From the NCBI RefSeq assembly GCF_000003195.3, contig NC_012871.2:59759802-59823801 (forward strand): 64,000 nt of DNA. Reading direction: 5' to 3'. Source of the stretch: Sorghum bicolor. Its lineage: Eukaryota; Streptophyta; Magnoliopsida; Poales; Poaceae. This document shows positions 50,667 through 62,336 of this stretch, piece after piece. Each line of letters opens with the position of its first letter. Position 1 is the first letter of the stretch. The notes beneath the pieces are model-generated. The model was not told the DNA's origin. It ran no database searches and saw only the letters and a program-made list of their open reading frames with translations. The position numbers and the translations under genes were made by a program.

Positions 50667-51522
50667 GGCGCGTCGGCTAGACAAAAGACAGACGACAGGT
50701 TTTGACAAAGAAGTTTTTTTGGTTCCCTGTCATACATGTAGGGTCTCACGCTCACCGATTCAGCATAGGATTTTCCAATAGTATGCTGAAGCTTACCGAC
50801 AGGTTTTGTTAGTGTTTCAGTTGTGTTGTGTGTGTTTAGAAAAAGCAGGGGTATGCAGGATGCTATGCTTCTGTGGTCTTAGATTACGCGCCGTCCCAAT
50901 GACTGGATGGATGCTGTCAAAGTTTTTTTTGCTAGTGGTACGGTCAGATCAAAGGAAGGTGTGCCCAACTCTGAAAAACTGTTATAACAGAAGGAATGTT
51001 AGTTTTCATGCAAACTTTTGATCTGTGCGTTGAAGTATGCGTCAATGAAAATTTGTTACCGGCAACGCTGTCCCGCAGCACGAGCGTGAGGACTACGCGC
51101 TCACTGGGAGCAGGGCAGGCACACGCAGTGCCAGTGCATGCCGTGTAACGAGACCCGGCCACTTTGCCTGGCCATGACCTGAACCTGACTGGGTCTGCAG
51201 CAGGCAGCAGCTGGTCCGGTCCAGTCCACATGTGTGCCGGTGGTCCACGTGAATTTTGCCTCATCGGAGAAAAGTGGTGGTCCGGTCCGCTGGTCCTTGT
51301 GAATCTAGGTGCCCATGCAGCATTCCAAGAATCGGTACGTGCCCAAGGAATCAGTGGCGAATGGAGGAGGACCATCGTCAGATCGGTCGGAGAAGACGTG
51401 TTTGGGCACGAGCCACGCATGTTGGCCTCAAAAATGATCCAACGCCATAGCTTGCCCTAGAATACGTTGATAGTGTTGTGAAACGGCAACCTATTCCCGA
51501 ACAGGCCACAGTGTTGGTCTTA
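50667..51522. other. TGT 3' region and spacer
   Basis: The 3' UTR probably covers the first 350 bp. The rest (51060-51480) is moderately GC-rich with overlapping short ORFs and no recognised domain. Confidence 0.5.
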
Positions 51523-51820
51523 GACTATCTCCAACAATGGTCACCCAAAATACAAGACCCATTGACCCATTTGTTCTTTGGGTAGCGCTACAGGTAAAAG
51601 GTTTCATACCTATTTTTAGTCTTCTCCAACAACAAAACCTAAAAAACAACACTCTCTGCAAATGGGTCTCGAGGAGAGAGGATACCCAAATTTGGGTTAT
51701 GCCTCTCCTGATACCCAAAATGGGTCTTCTGTATGGGTACTCTGTTGGAGGCTATAGGTATTGTGTTGGAAACCTATTTTGGGTTAGGGTTTCCAAATGG
51801 GTCTTCTATTGGAGATAGCC
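51523..51820. mobile_element. MITE with GACTATCTCC/GGAGATAGCC termini (copy 2)
   Basis: Close copy of the element at 7314-7604, same orientation, with matching interior (ACCCAAAATACAAGACCC, GGGTAGCGCTACAGGTAAAA, GGAGAGAGGATACCCAAATT). Preceded by TTA; the right flank is TCA. Confidence 0.8.
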
Positions 51821-52068
51821 TCATCCCTCCATACAGTGTCCGTACGAGCAGTTAGCGATAGGATTAACGGTTAACTATGTCACCAAAGGGACATGTTTTT
51901 TGGAGGTCAGGTTTAGTGTATAGTTATGTCCCTTCGTCAGGTTTAGCCTATTTGCCGAAAAGCTATGGCTCAAAATACTGTTCGCTGATTTATTGTTAGA
52001 AAAAAATATTGTTGATTGGTAGAAAAGGTTTATAAGACAAGCGAACAGGCTCGGTTCTTTCAATCTTA

Positions 52069-52296
52069 GGCCGGTTTGATTCAGGGTGTTAAACTTTACT
52101 TCCTATCACATCGAATGTTTCAATACATGCATGAAGTATTAAATATAGACTATTTACGAAACTTAAAACATAACTAGAGAATAATTTGCAAGACGATTTT
52201 TTGAGCCTAATTAGTTCATGATTAGACACTAATTACTATAGTTATAAATATGCTATAATACATGTTAAACTTTACTATCTCCAACCAAACACCCCC
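52069..52296. mobile_element. Harbinger-type MITE (GGCCGGTTTGAT / CCAAACACCCCC)
   Basis: 228-bp non-coding element with a TTA duplication at 52066-52068 and 52297-52299. Subterminal inverted word GTTAAACTTTACT is present near both ends in direct orientation. Confidence 0.75.
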
Positions 52297-52479
52297 TTAT
52301 TCATTTACATTCACACGTCAACACTTTATCATCAGTAATGATCATGGTGTGAATCAACTTACCTTCGCACATGGTTCCTGGTTTGTTCTTCGCTCTTGGG
52401 CGCATCAGTGGAGTTTGCCGTGGTCCGGTCCGCCACCATGGACCGTGTGATATGGATGCATCGTGCATATATTGTTGGG

Positions 52480-53029
52480 GGCTCGACCATGCCTTTACTC
52501 CTAGCTGCGTGAGAAGACGATCGACGTCGTGAGACCTTCGCGCCCCGGACCTTCGGATAAGGAAAAGTCGAAGGTCCCGGGCAGACCTAACTCTAATGTG
52601 ATCATTGTTGTAGATTGCACGTACAGGAATTGAGCTAGCGTTGGGGATCGGAGAAGAGGGACGCATCCTTCAGGGTCCCGCACGACGAAGGATAAGCTGA
52701 GCGCGGCCTTGAACGGGCCTTGAGAAGAAGGGCTACTGGCGGGTGACCTTCGACGCCTTTGGGCCGAAGGATTCGCGGTCTCCGGCGGAGGTTCGGGCTC
52801 AAACAAGCTCAGGATTCCGAGCAGGCAGCGTGAGCGGGGCTCGTGATTTGAAATTACTCAAGTACCCCCGCAGAAGGTAGACTGTAGCGGTAGAATATGC
52901 CACGATATTCCCCCGCCGTCACGTGTCATTTTTGTAATAAATCTAGGACGATCATGGTGCCCTATATAAAGGGAATGTAACTGCTCTTCAAAAGGGGAGG
53001 AGTAAAAGTCATTTACTGCTATACCTACC
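52480..53029. mobile_element. LTR-like fragment of a retrotransposon
   Basis: GC-rich block full of CCTTCG/CGAAGG words (GACCTTCGCGCCCCGGACC, GTCGAAGGTCC, CCTTCGACGCC) followed by CCCTATATAAAGGG (TATA-like, 52961-52974) and an AT-richer end. This layout resembles a grass gypsy LTR with its promoter. No matching second LTR is in the window, so the limits are approximate and the class is inferred. Confidence 0.5.
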
Positions 53030-53041
53030 GTCCCGAGGCCG

Positions 53042-54018
53042 CACTGCTATGGACTGACTGCTGGCACCATGTTGGCAAACTGAGCCTCTACGCCCCCAAT
53101 CTGTTTGCTGCAGTGTCAAGAGCTGGGAAGAAGAGAACCGTGAAAGAAGGCTTGTTACAGAATCAGTGGGCCCGTGACGTCGTAGGTGCTCCCACCACGC
53201 AGGTGCTTTGCCAGTATCTGCTGGTCTGGAGACTGCTTGCAAACGTCACACTGGACCCTATCCAGTCCGATCGCTTTGTGTGGAAGTGGTCTGCGGATGG
53301 GAAATACTCGGCTTCTTCTACATATCGTGCCTTCTTCGCAGGAGCTACTACACTGCCAGGAGCTGTGGAGTTGTGGAAGACAAAGGCTCCTGGAAAAGTT
53401 AGATTTTTCTTTTGGTTGGCTATGCATCGTCGCCTATGGACAGCGGAACGTCGAAAGCGGCATGGCTTACAGGACCACGATGACTACATCATGTGTGGTC
53501 AAGAACCAGAAACTGCCTCTCACCTCTTCTTGCAGCGTGTTCTGGCAAGAGAGCTGTGGCTGAAATTGTTATATCCAGTAGGACTGGACTCTCTTCTGCC
53601 GCAGCATGATGATGAAATCGTCGATTGGTGGCTTCGACAGAGGATGGAACTGCAGGCCGAAGCAAGAGCAGTGTTTGATTCATTACTGATGCTCGCTTCC
53701 TGGATGCTTTGGAAAGAACGAAATAACAGAACCTTCCGCGATGCAACGTCCACTGTCCACGAGCTATTCCGCGCGATCGTCACAGAAGGAGTGCTTTGGG
53801 TTCAGGCTGGCTACAAAAACCTATCTACAGTTTCTTTAGTTTGGTCGCAAAATTTATCTTCAGTGTAATAGTAAACTAAGAAATCTTGTATTCCAGTAGC
53901 TAGGCAAATCCGGCAGACTGAGGGTGTCTCGCCTACGCTCTACGGCCCTTTGTTGTATCTTTCCATGATTTCCTTTTAATGAAATATGGACTCAAAGTCC
54001 GATCGAGAAAAAAAAACT
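53042..54018 (+). mobile_element. 5'-truncated LINE (L1-type) retrotransposon
   Basis: Bounded by an imperfect 12-bp duplication, GTCCCGAGGCCG (53030-53041) and GTCCTGAGGCCG (54019-54030), with an A-rich tail (GAGAAAAAAAAACT) just before the second copy. Only the 3' end of ORF2 remains. Five-prime truncation, A tail and variable duplication are the signature of target-primed reverse transcription. Confidence 0.88.
53049..53868 (+). pseudogene. LINE ORF2 3' fragment: reverse-transcriptase zinc-binding (zf-RVT) domain
   Basis: Open from the truncation point to the stop at 53868 (the ATG at 53113 is internal). It starts WTDCWHHVGKLSLYAPNLFA. The zf-RVT motif follows: FVWKWSADGKYSASSTYRAF, LWKTKAPGKVRFFFWLAMHR, ERRKRHGL, CGQEPETASHLFLQ and, near the end, MLASWMLWKERNNRTF. 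This is the typical C-terminus of plant L1 ORF2 proteins and is common in grass genomes. Reverse transcriptase and endonuclease are absent, so it cannot move by itself. Confidence 0.88.
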
Positions 54019-54062
54019 GTCCTGAGGCCGGGAGTTCATTGGTCAATCAATCGGGTCACTCA

Positions 54063-54258
54063 GGCCTTGTTTAGACTGTAGCACTTTCGTTTGTTTGTGG
54101 TAAATATTATTCAATTATAGATTAACTAGGATCAAAAGATTCGTCTCGTGATTTCCAAGTAAACTGTGCAATTAGTTTTTATTTTCGTCTATATTTAATG
54201 TTTTATGCATGTGTTGAAAGATTCAATGTGACAGAGAATGTTGAAAATTTTTTGGTTT
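54063..54258. mobile_element. Tourist-like MITE, deleted left part and worn right end
   Basis: GGCCTTGTTTAGACTGTAGCAC lacks the ~25 bp usually found between the terminus and CTGTAGCACTTTCG. The right end fades after GAGAATGTTGAAAATTTTTTGG without the inverted terminus. Confidence 0.75.
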
Positions 54259-55657
54259 TCGAGTACGTGTCGTTACGAGATATCCATGTCTACACTTCAT
54301 TGTAGGTCTCAGCATGCCGTCACATACAAACGCTGCAGGCAAAGCAAGGGCAGACTTTTCATACTCCTATATGACACGTCTTTCACATCCTCTGCATGCG
54401 TACAACTGGCAGTATCGCAGTGCCAATTGCTAAAAGGACCTATAGTTGCTACGTACTCCGTACCCAGCAGCCAGGAACTACTCAAACTTGATTCTGCCCG
54501 ATCAGATGTCAGCAAGCATCTCGTGCCATGCTTACCTTCAAAGTAATTGCATTGCATCGCATCAAGTCCATCATAAGTATTCCCTACTAAACCTTGCTTA
54601 TGTTCCTTGCAAAGTAGCCACGCACGCATGCATAGAGTAGAGACGACGGGCGTATATACCTGCGCAGTTGTTGTGTGGTTCACTTAAAGGCTACGTACTT
54701 CTTTGCACACAGTTTCCCAACTAGGTAGCTAGAGGGGAAAATAAGCATACGTACATTCCTCTCGAGCACACTATGTTGGAAGATCCTAAAATTCGAACCA
54801 GTTCTTATTCTGCATAGATTCGCTTCTTCTATTGTTAAATGAAATGAATCCATAATGGAAGTTGCATCGGTCATATCCAGGGAGCAAAGCGAGCTGCAGC
54901 AGGCATGTCTAGATTCAATGAACCTCGAGAAATAAACCATAGCCCTGGTTACAGTGCATTGAGATTCGGGAGCACTGATCTATATGGTATGAGTGGTCAG
55001 CTGATCGATGCAAGGGGTGTATCGAGCGATCGACGTTTTATATTTGTCTCAGCTCGTGGATCTCCATAGCCCCATGCATGCAGAGTTTGCAGACAACTTT
55101 GTTGACACTTGATACTCTATATTGCTCGTAGCAGCCTAGTAGTAGCCATGTGTTCTTGCCATATGGACGGTAAGTAGTCTTGGCATCAACAGCAACAGGT
55201 CACGTCATTATCGAAATCATATTCTTCTAAACATGCATCATTCCCTGCTTGGACGGAAACGGCCACTAATAATGTCCTCTCATGTTTCTCCAATTCGTCA
55301 AGGAAGGATCGCACATACTAGCAGCTTGTAATAAAGAATTTTGCGGACAACTAGTGTAGCATCTCTGCCCGTCCTAAACGCTAATATGAAGCTCTACCCG
55401 GTGAATGTTCAACCGAGCTCGACGTTTGTTGAATCCGGACGGGACTTTCCTGGAACCTAGCTCATCATCTTTAGAAAATTAGCCAAGATCTGTAGAACCT
55501 ATTATTATTAATTTCTTAAAAACTTTGCTACACTTCTGCAATTTAGTAAACCTATTTTGAAAGTGTCGCAGCATTTTTTTAGTGAGCGCTACAACTTTAG
55601 TATGAAATTAGTAGCTGTCTCGTCACATATGACTTTATTATGGGCTATGGTAGTATC
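54259..55657. other. Intergenic spacer, no gene recognised
   Basis: Mixed-composition DNA with ORFs of at most 124 codons and no recognisable domain or repeat. Confidence 0.5.
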
Positions 55658-57159
55658 ACTACTAGAAGAAAGAATTTTAGGAGATAGTCGGGGCTGTAAA
55701 TGGTCAGGTGGCCTCAAAAATACCTATTATTGTTAATCATTTACAGTAAGACGCGCATTTGTTAATATGACCGTCTTTGTAATAAATGATTAACATATAC
55801 CAGCATCCCAAGGGGGAGATGGGAATCTTAATAGAACCACATCTAAAAATAGGCGCATCAAGAAATAATTTATAACTTTTCATATAGTCGTATGATGAAG
55901 AAATATATTTCAAATTGTAGCTTAATTGAGAAGATTTTGAATTGAAATGGTTTAAAGTTCCAAAATATTATTTTAAATTCACATATTTTGAATTTAAAAA
56001 TAAGGTTTTCAAACAACCTCAAATGTTGACATGATCTATCTATACGTTAGTTGTAGTTATTGTCAACACAATCTATAACTTTATAGTTCAAAGGTTTTTT
56101 ATTTGAAGTTGTTTAGAGTCTCAAATATGTATTTTATGTTCTTAAATTTTAAAATTCAATGTTTAGAATTACTAAATGATCTTAATGTTCACATGGTTAA
56201 TAATAAATTTGTAGTGGCCGACTCGATCTACAAGTTTATTGATGATAAGTTTTTTATTTGAAGTTTTTTAGAGTGTCAAATATTTATTTTAAATCCATAT
56301 ATTTTGAGATTCAAATTTTAGAAATTTCATGCGATCTCAAATGGAGACACGTCCTATAATAAAGTTTTACTTATTTTTCAAGATTTAAAACTTTGTACTT
56401 AAACATTATTATTTAAGTTTATTTAGCACCTAAATTATTCAATACAAGATTAGAAAATGTTGATAAAGAAGATAGCATCTATATATACTCATAGGTTTAG
56501 TACACTGGTGATTTCTCTTGGTGCCATTCTTTTTTTCCTTGGCGGTTCAGAAAGAGGAGACGCAACTAAAAATAAAACTATAGGTCTAGATATGAATCAT
56601 CAGTGTAAATTTATTTTTACTGACTGTTTTCTTAAGTTTACCGTCAGTAAAAATACATGATTTCTATGGCAGTAGCTTTAAGAAAACAGATAGTGGTGGT
56701 TTTTATAACATAGCGTCACTAAAAAAATGAAATAGACGTCAAATATTAAAAATTAAGCACTAAAATTTGAATTTTTCAAACAACCTCGGAGAAATGATCA
56801 AAATAAAAGTTATAGATCTCAAAAATTTATGGAACTTTATTGTTTATAAATTTTCATTTGAAATCATTTACTGCTTCAAAATGTTTCTTGAAATTCAATT
56901 TTGAAATTGTTGAAGAACTTTGATTTCTCTTTTTAATCTCTTGCTAAAACTTATAACTAGTCTCCCTTGTACTAACTACAAATTTGATGTTTTTTAAAAA
57001 AAATTCTAAAATCATGATCTATCAATTTTTTTTGTTCTTACATCTATTATTTATCCATCTTTTCATGTGACTGTGTTTTATCTATTTGAATTGTGAATTT
57101 CAAAAATAATGACTTTAAACATTATTTTTAAATATCATATGATTTCAGCTGGAAAAGTG

Positions 57160-57375
57160 ATGAACTTAAAAGTTATAGAACTCATCAAGATCTACATCTT
57201 TATTTTGATTATTTCTTTATATGACAAAGTGATAATAACATTGTTCGTAAAATTTACATATCTCTCTTATAGTTTCATACTATAAGAGAGATATGTATTT
57301 GTGAACAATGTTACTACCACTATGTCACATAAATAAATAACTAAAATAAAAGTTATAGATCTTGAAAAGTTACAA
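57160..57375. repeat. Long inverted repeat (hairpin) at 57272
   Basis: Two arms of about 100 bp meet at a five-base loop near TTCAT. The innermost 18 bp, ACATATCTCTCTTATAGT and ACTATAAGAGAGATATGT, pair perfectly. The outer parts (ATTTCTTTATATGACAAAGTG against CACTATGTCACATAAATAAAT) pair with a few mismatches. Confidence 0.85.
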
Positions 57376-57880
57376 AACTTTATAGTTGACAATGTTTTGA
57401 TTTGAATTAATTTTGTTAACGTTAACTACGTTTGAATTTCTCAAATTTGAAATTTGGATTTTTCAAACGACCTTGGATGGAGAAACAACCAAAATAAAAG
57501 TTGTAGATCTCAAAGTTATGAAACTTTATAGTTGATAATTTTTTGATTTGAAATTATCTTGTCAACGGAAACTACGTTTCAATTTGCAAAAAATTAAATT
57601 TTAAATTTTTTAAACAACATCGGATGGGCAAATAATAGAAATAAAAGTTATAGATCTTAAAAAGTTATGAAAATTTGTGGTTGATAACCTTTTGATTTGA
57701 ATTCATCTTGTCATGAAAAACTATGTTTGAATTTCTTAAATTTGAAATTCAAATTTTGTAAACGACTTTAGATGGAGAAACTACCAAAATAAAAGTTGTA
57801 GGTCTCGAACAGTTATAAAACTTTGTTGTTGACAACTTTTTTATCTGAAATCATTTAGAGTCTCAAACAATCAATTTATG
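57337..57880. repeat. Four tandem ~150-bp repeats
   Basis: The word (A/G)AAATAAAAGTT(A/G)TAG(A/G)TCT recurs near 57337, 57489, 57637 and 57786, each followed by AAACTTT(A/G)TAGTTGA(T/C)AA and TTTGATTTGAA-type sequence. A single related unit is near 56799. Non-coding. Confidence 0.75.
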
Positions 57881-57950
57881 CTTGATTTCATATAATATAT
57901 GGGGAACCAAATAAAATATGAACACAAATGAGTTTGAGTTGTAGTGGTTA

Positions 57951-59779
57951 CTGGTTAGCTAGAGGAGTATCAAATCCCATCACCTACGAAGTGTGCAAAA
58001 AATGCTACAACAACTTGCGAATTCAGCGGAGGAGATCGGCGGTTGACCGATTGCGGCCTCCTTGGATAAAAAAAAACGTGTACTAGAATTATGATCGCGT
58101 GTGCTTTTGAAATAAGGCTACCGCTAAATAGCTTAGCTCTATATGGCTATATTTAAAACCATGTGATGTATGCACTGTTCATCAGTCAACACACCACATA
58201 ACATATAATATAACATATAAGTGATGGATTCTCGATTGTCTTTAAAGGACGGTCACAGGTGTTGAAAACGTCCAACAAGCAATGCCTGCTAATAATCCGG
58301 TCTCCACTAACCACGCTACTATACATTTGGAAATGTTTTATGCGGCTGTTCCAGGAAACCATAGAACAGATTGGGAAGCAGCCACAGAGAGTTGAATTAA
58401 TGAAGCATGACCTTGACAATTCCTTCGACCAAACACTACAGAAAATGGTTGTCTTGCCAGTACATAGTCGTGTTTAGGGCCGTATCGGCAGACCGACAGC
58501 TTCACCATGGGAACATAGGCACCTTTTGAACGTCTTTTTTTTTTTCCTCTGAAGGGCCACATTATTGTCGTAGACTATACTGATTTCGTGTCATGAGAAC
58601 TTTACCACATTGTAAAACACTCTCTCACACACACACATTATATAACAATTGCCTCTCTCCTCCACATTATAAAACTCCATGTGGCTTTGCACAAGAGGTG
58701 AAGAGAATCTAAAAAACCGCTAGCGTGTGCTACTTAGCGTGTATAATAATAATTAGCGATATGTAATCTCATTTTTGTCTCAAATCAAGTGCTTCTCATG
58801 TAATCAATCTAATCCGTCAACACTCGATCCGACATCTCCTTTCTTAGTGTTGTGTGCTTCTTTTTATCGTTGTGTTCCACTAACTAGTCTGAGTCCGTCA
58901 ATAACCACTCTATTTTTGAACTCCCACAACTTGAAAACCAATGTCACCCATGGCCTCGTGATCTATCCCTACCTGATCCCCTTCGCTGTTTCTTTTACCT
59001 GCCTTTTTAGGAACTTAATAGCCATGTTCTCACAAAGAAACGGGAACGGGGAATGGGAATAAGAACTTGGAGTGTTATATTATAAGGTGGGAATGTGGAC
59101 GTTCGGGGCCATGTTTCACGTTTCTGGCTGCTAAGTTCTGAAATCTCTCTCGTGGTGAAGGCAACCCACCAAATCAACTCTCTAATCTCAAACCTCAAAG
59201 CTCAACGCCACAACTAATCACAACTGATCATGCTCCAAATTTCAAGCAAAACAGAACATAGACGTGGATGATCACATACAAACACCATCAGTATGTGCAT
59301 TATAGTTTATAAACATATTATCTACTACTACTAAAAAATAACTAGTTAAAATAATAGTGTCCCATATGCTGAGTCGTGACTGAAATATGGATGGACATGT
59401 TTTGTAATAAAAAAAACTCATTGGCTGAGCTATATGCTTCTCCGTTCCGATTTGCTACGAATCCAAAATTTAAGAATATAGAGAAGTGTTTTTAATATCC
59501 ATATGGATACGAATAATCCGAATATGAATGTATGCATGTAGGATATGGAATTAGCGAAATTCGATAGATATGGATTATTCACTAATTGAACACGAATTAT
59601 CTGACACTTATAATAAAATATTCCAAATATTTTAAGGAACTCAAGGGGCAAGAATACTAGTTAGCCCAACCTATGTGGCCCATAGCAAAGCTTGTAAACT
59701 AAAAAAATACTAATTTAAATATCTTTTCACACGACATGGAATGGTAATCCTGGTGATTGCCTATTTGCTTGATTGGCGG
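57951..59779. other. Intergenic spacer, no gene recognised
   Basis: AT-rich DNA. The ORFs at 58186-58562 on both strands carry no recognisable domain. No MITE with paired termini was delimited. Confidence 0.45.
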
Positions 59780-59782
59780 TAA

Positions 59783-60041
59783 GGGCATCTCCAATAGTTT
59801 GATAAATAACTTATCATTCATAATTTTTTTAACAAAATAACGAAAAACCCTTCGTTCGTTTAGCAGGACTCTTCGTTCACTTAGCAGGGCTCTTTGTTTC
59901 GTTAGTGGGTTTTTAGATTTTGGGAAACAAAATTTGACAAATTGTTAGAGATGAGATCTTTTTTTCTCTCCATATTATTTTAAGTGTTGGCAAACAACAA
60001 TTTTGTGAGAAACGAATTTTGCCAAACGGTTGGAGATACTC
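59783..60041. mobile_element. MITE with GGGCATCTCCAA / TTGGAGATACTC termini
   Basis: About 259 bp, flanked by TAA at 59780-59782 and 60042-60044. The interior has TTCGTTCGTTTAGCAGG and TTCGTTCACTTAGCAGG as a short direct repeat. Confidence 0.7.
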
Positions 60042-60044
60042 TAA

Positions 60045-60753
60045 GAATATTTATTTCTCTTAAATGCTTGTTTTATACTCTTAAATCAAAATTGAGAACG
60101 TGTATTAATTTTGTGAGCTCTTAAATTGAATTGGTGGATTGATGGTGATTATTTTCTGTTGTATTGCCGTTTTATAACTTTGGTTAATGATTTTTTTCTC
60201 ATCATAAAAAACACACTTAAGCACACATTATCCAACTTAAAGAAGTCTGCTTCCGCTTCGACACTAGTTCGAAACCGTATCATTTCCAACATCCTAAAGA
60301 AATTCATATCCACATTCCAATATGTAGAATATCCAATCCTCTCTGAATCCGTCCTAAAAAAATGAATTAGGATATAAGGAAGACATTATCTGCTCGGATC
60401 TGATCCATTTTCATATCTATGTCCACAACTAAGGATCTATTTGAATTGAGTCACTTATGAATTATAAAATCCAAATAAAAAGAAACCATATTCCTATGAT
60501 CACGCCGTCTCCCTCCATAGCTGCTATTTTGATATTACACGCCCAACCAACCAAACAACCGAGCTTTTTACTACAATATATTACCATTATCTAAATTATT
60601 ATAATCCACATGAGATTTAAAGATGGTCTAAGCAAAGTGTGTAGTAGACACAAATTTTGATCCCAATGTATCCTAATATCCCATGGCAATTGCTAGACCA
60701 TGCCATAAAACATAGTCTTTTGGTTTTTTATGTATTTATTTATATCTATCTAT

Positions 60754-60757
<4 letters not shown>
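60045..60757. other. AT-rich spacer, no gene recognised
   Basis: No conserved coding sequence or complete repeat seen. Confidence 0.5.

Positions 60758-60824
<67 letters not shown>
60758..60824. repeat. (AT)n microsatellite
   Basis: About 33 uninterrupted AT dinucleotides. Confidence 0.97.
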
Positions 60825-60826
<2 letters not shown>

Positions 60827-60964
60827 CTTTGATTTGTCATTTTTACTTTCCAAATGCAAAGTGCCCTTTTGCCTTTTGTGACTTATGGCTAGCATGGTAC
60901 GGGGTCTGATTTTAAGATTTTGTTACAATATACGGACATGTTTGCTAGTTTATACCAAAGTAAG

Positions 60965-61660
60965 GCTGGATAACAAGCCGAGCTGGCTCGGCTCGTTCTA
61001 GCTCGTTAGGATAACAAACTAGCTTAGCTCGGCTCGTTATCTTAACAAGTTAGAAAGCCGACTTGAGCTCGAGCTGGTTCGATAAGCTCATGAGTCAGAA
61101 ATAAAAAGTACACAAAATATAATATTTGCATTTATCGAAAGCTTAAAATAGTAATAATACAAAAATAATATATCAAATAGTCTTAAGTCAAATAAAATAT
61201 ATATATATGAACTAACATATCAATCATTTGTAAAGTGAATACAAAACTAATACTCCCTCCATCCTAAATTGTAAGTCGTTTGACTTTTTTTACCCCAAGT
61301 TTGACCACTCGTTTTATTCAAAAAATTTGTGCAAATATAATCAAATTTTAAGTCATTCTTGAAGAACTTTTATTAATAAACCAATACACAACAAAAAAAA
61401 AGTGATATTTTGTACAAAACTTTGAATAAGACGAGTGGTCAAACTTGATATTAGAAAAGTCAAACGACTTACAATTTGGGATGGATTGAGTATATGTTAT
61501 GATAACTTTTTCTCTGAAATTGTACTTCGTTTGGCTCGAGAGTTGGCTCGTTATAGTTAAGGAGCTAAAATATTGACTAGGCTTGGCTCATTATCATAAC
61601 GAACCGAGTTGAACCAAGCCAGTCACCAGCCAAGTGAGCTAATGAGTTTTTGTTCCAGAC
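60965..61660. mobile_element. GGCTCGTTA-rich repeat interrupted by a Stowaway MITE
   Basis: The left part (AGCCGAGCTGGCTCGGCTCG ... GGCTCGTTATCTTAACAAG) and right part (GGCTCGAGAGTTGGCTCGTT ... CTTGGCTCATTATCATAACG) share the words GGCTCG and TCGTTA. Both lie around the Stowaway copy at 61253-61490. The element's class is not known to me. Confidence 0.6.
61253..61490. mobile_element. Stowaway-like MITE
   Basis: CTCCCTCCATCCTAAATTGT to ACAATTTGGGATGGATTGAG with TA on both sides. Its interior (TGACTTTTTTTACCCCAAGT, GACGAGTGGTCAAACTT) is close to the MITE at 4944-5174. Confidence 0.85.
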
Positions 61661-62336
61661 TTATACCAAGGTAAACCAAGATGGGTGTTGAATTTTGGCA
61701 CATGCTCTTTTTAACCTACGTTCTCGTCAAGCTCGATCGCGCGCAGCAGACGGCGGCAGCCATGCAGTACCCGTCAACAAGACCATATCGATGGACCTCC
61801 GAGATTTGGTCCCAAATCATGATGACAGTCAAAAAGCTCGAGACGAGAGCATCCGCGGCCGGGGATGAACCAACCTAATACTGACGACCGACCCGGCCGG
61901 CGGCCAACTACTTATCCATGCATCAGAGTTTCAGTGTGAATTATCGGATGGCCGCACCATCATATCGATCCAAGGAATCGTCCCATCCGAGGCTGCCCAC
62001 CGAATTTGTCAACATTCTCCCCGCCCACGACGTCCGGAAAGTGTCACACGCCGCCTCGCCTCCGACTTGGCATAATGCAGTGTTGCCACATGCTCCTCTG
62101 CACATTGCCTAGCTCCTCTCCTTGCCGCCGCTCGTCCGGCCGGCCTCTATAAATTCCTCTGCATCTCCCTCCAATTGCTGACACACAGCACACACATTTT
62201 TCAAATCTTGTTCGTTAAGCTCAGGAGCTGAGCTGACAGCTGAGACGATCGCCGTTTCAGCTCGATATATCGCTAGACCTCTCCTAGCAGCGCTTCTTCC
62301 TCCAAGAACAAGAACCGAGCTAGACCGATTGCTGAT
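61661..62336 (+). promoter_or_regulatory. Upstream region and TATA box of the glutamine amidotransferase gene
   Basis: TATAAAT at 62148-62154 in GGCCTCTATAAATTCC lies about 185 bp upstream of the ATG, a good position for a leader of ~150 bp. No gene is recognised in the ~490 bp before it. Confidence 0.65.

Larger units (their letters stand above)
55658..57950. mobile_element. AT-rich repeat region, possible non-autonomous CACTA-like element
   Basis: Begins CACTACTAGAAGAAAGAAT, a typical grass CACTA terminus. The interior is non-coding and filled with recurring words AAAATAAAAGTTATAGATCT, AAACTTTATAGTTGA and TTTTGATTTGAA. A terminus of the opposite sense (GAGTTGTAGTG, ending 57946) is a weak candidate right end, and a matching 3-bp duplication was not found. 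The class and right border are therefore tentative. Confidence 0.45.

Noticed and set aside
52301..52806. Minus-strand ORFs of 101-121 codons
   Set aside because: They lie in the LTR-like CCTTCG-rich block and show no protein family match.
58186..58562. 70-77-codon ORFs on both strands with gene-like composition
   Set aside because: They overlap each other, lack a recognisable motif, and have no convincing exon borders.
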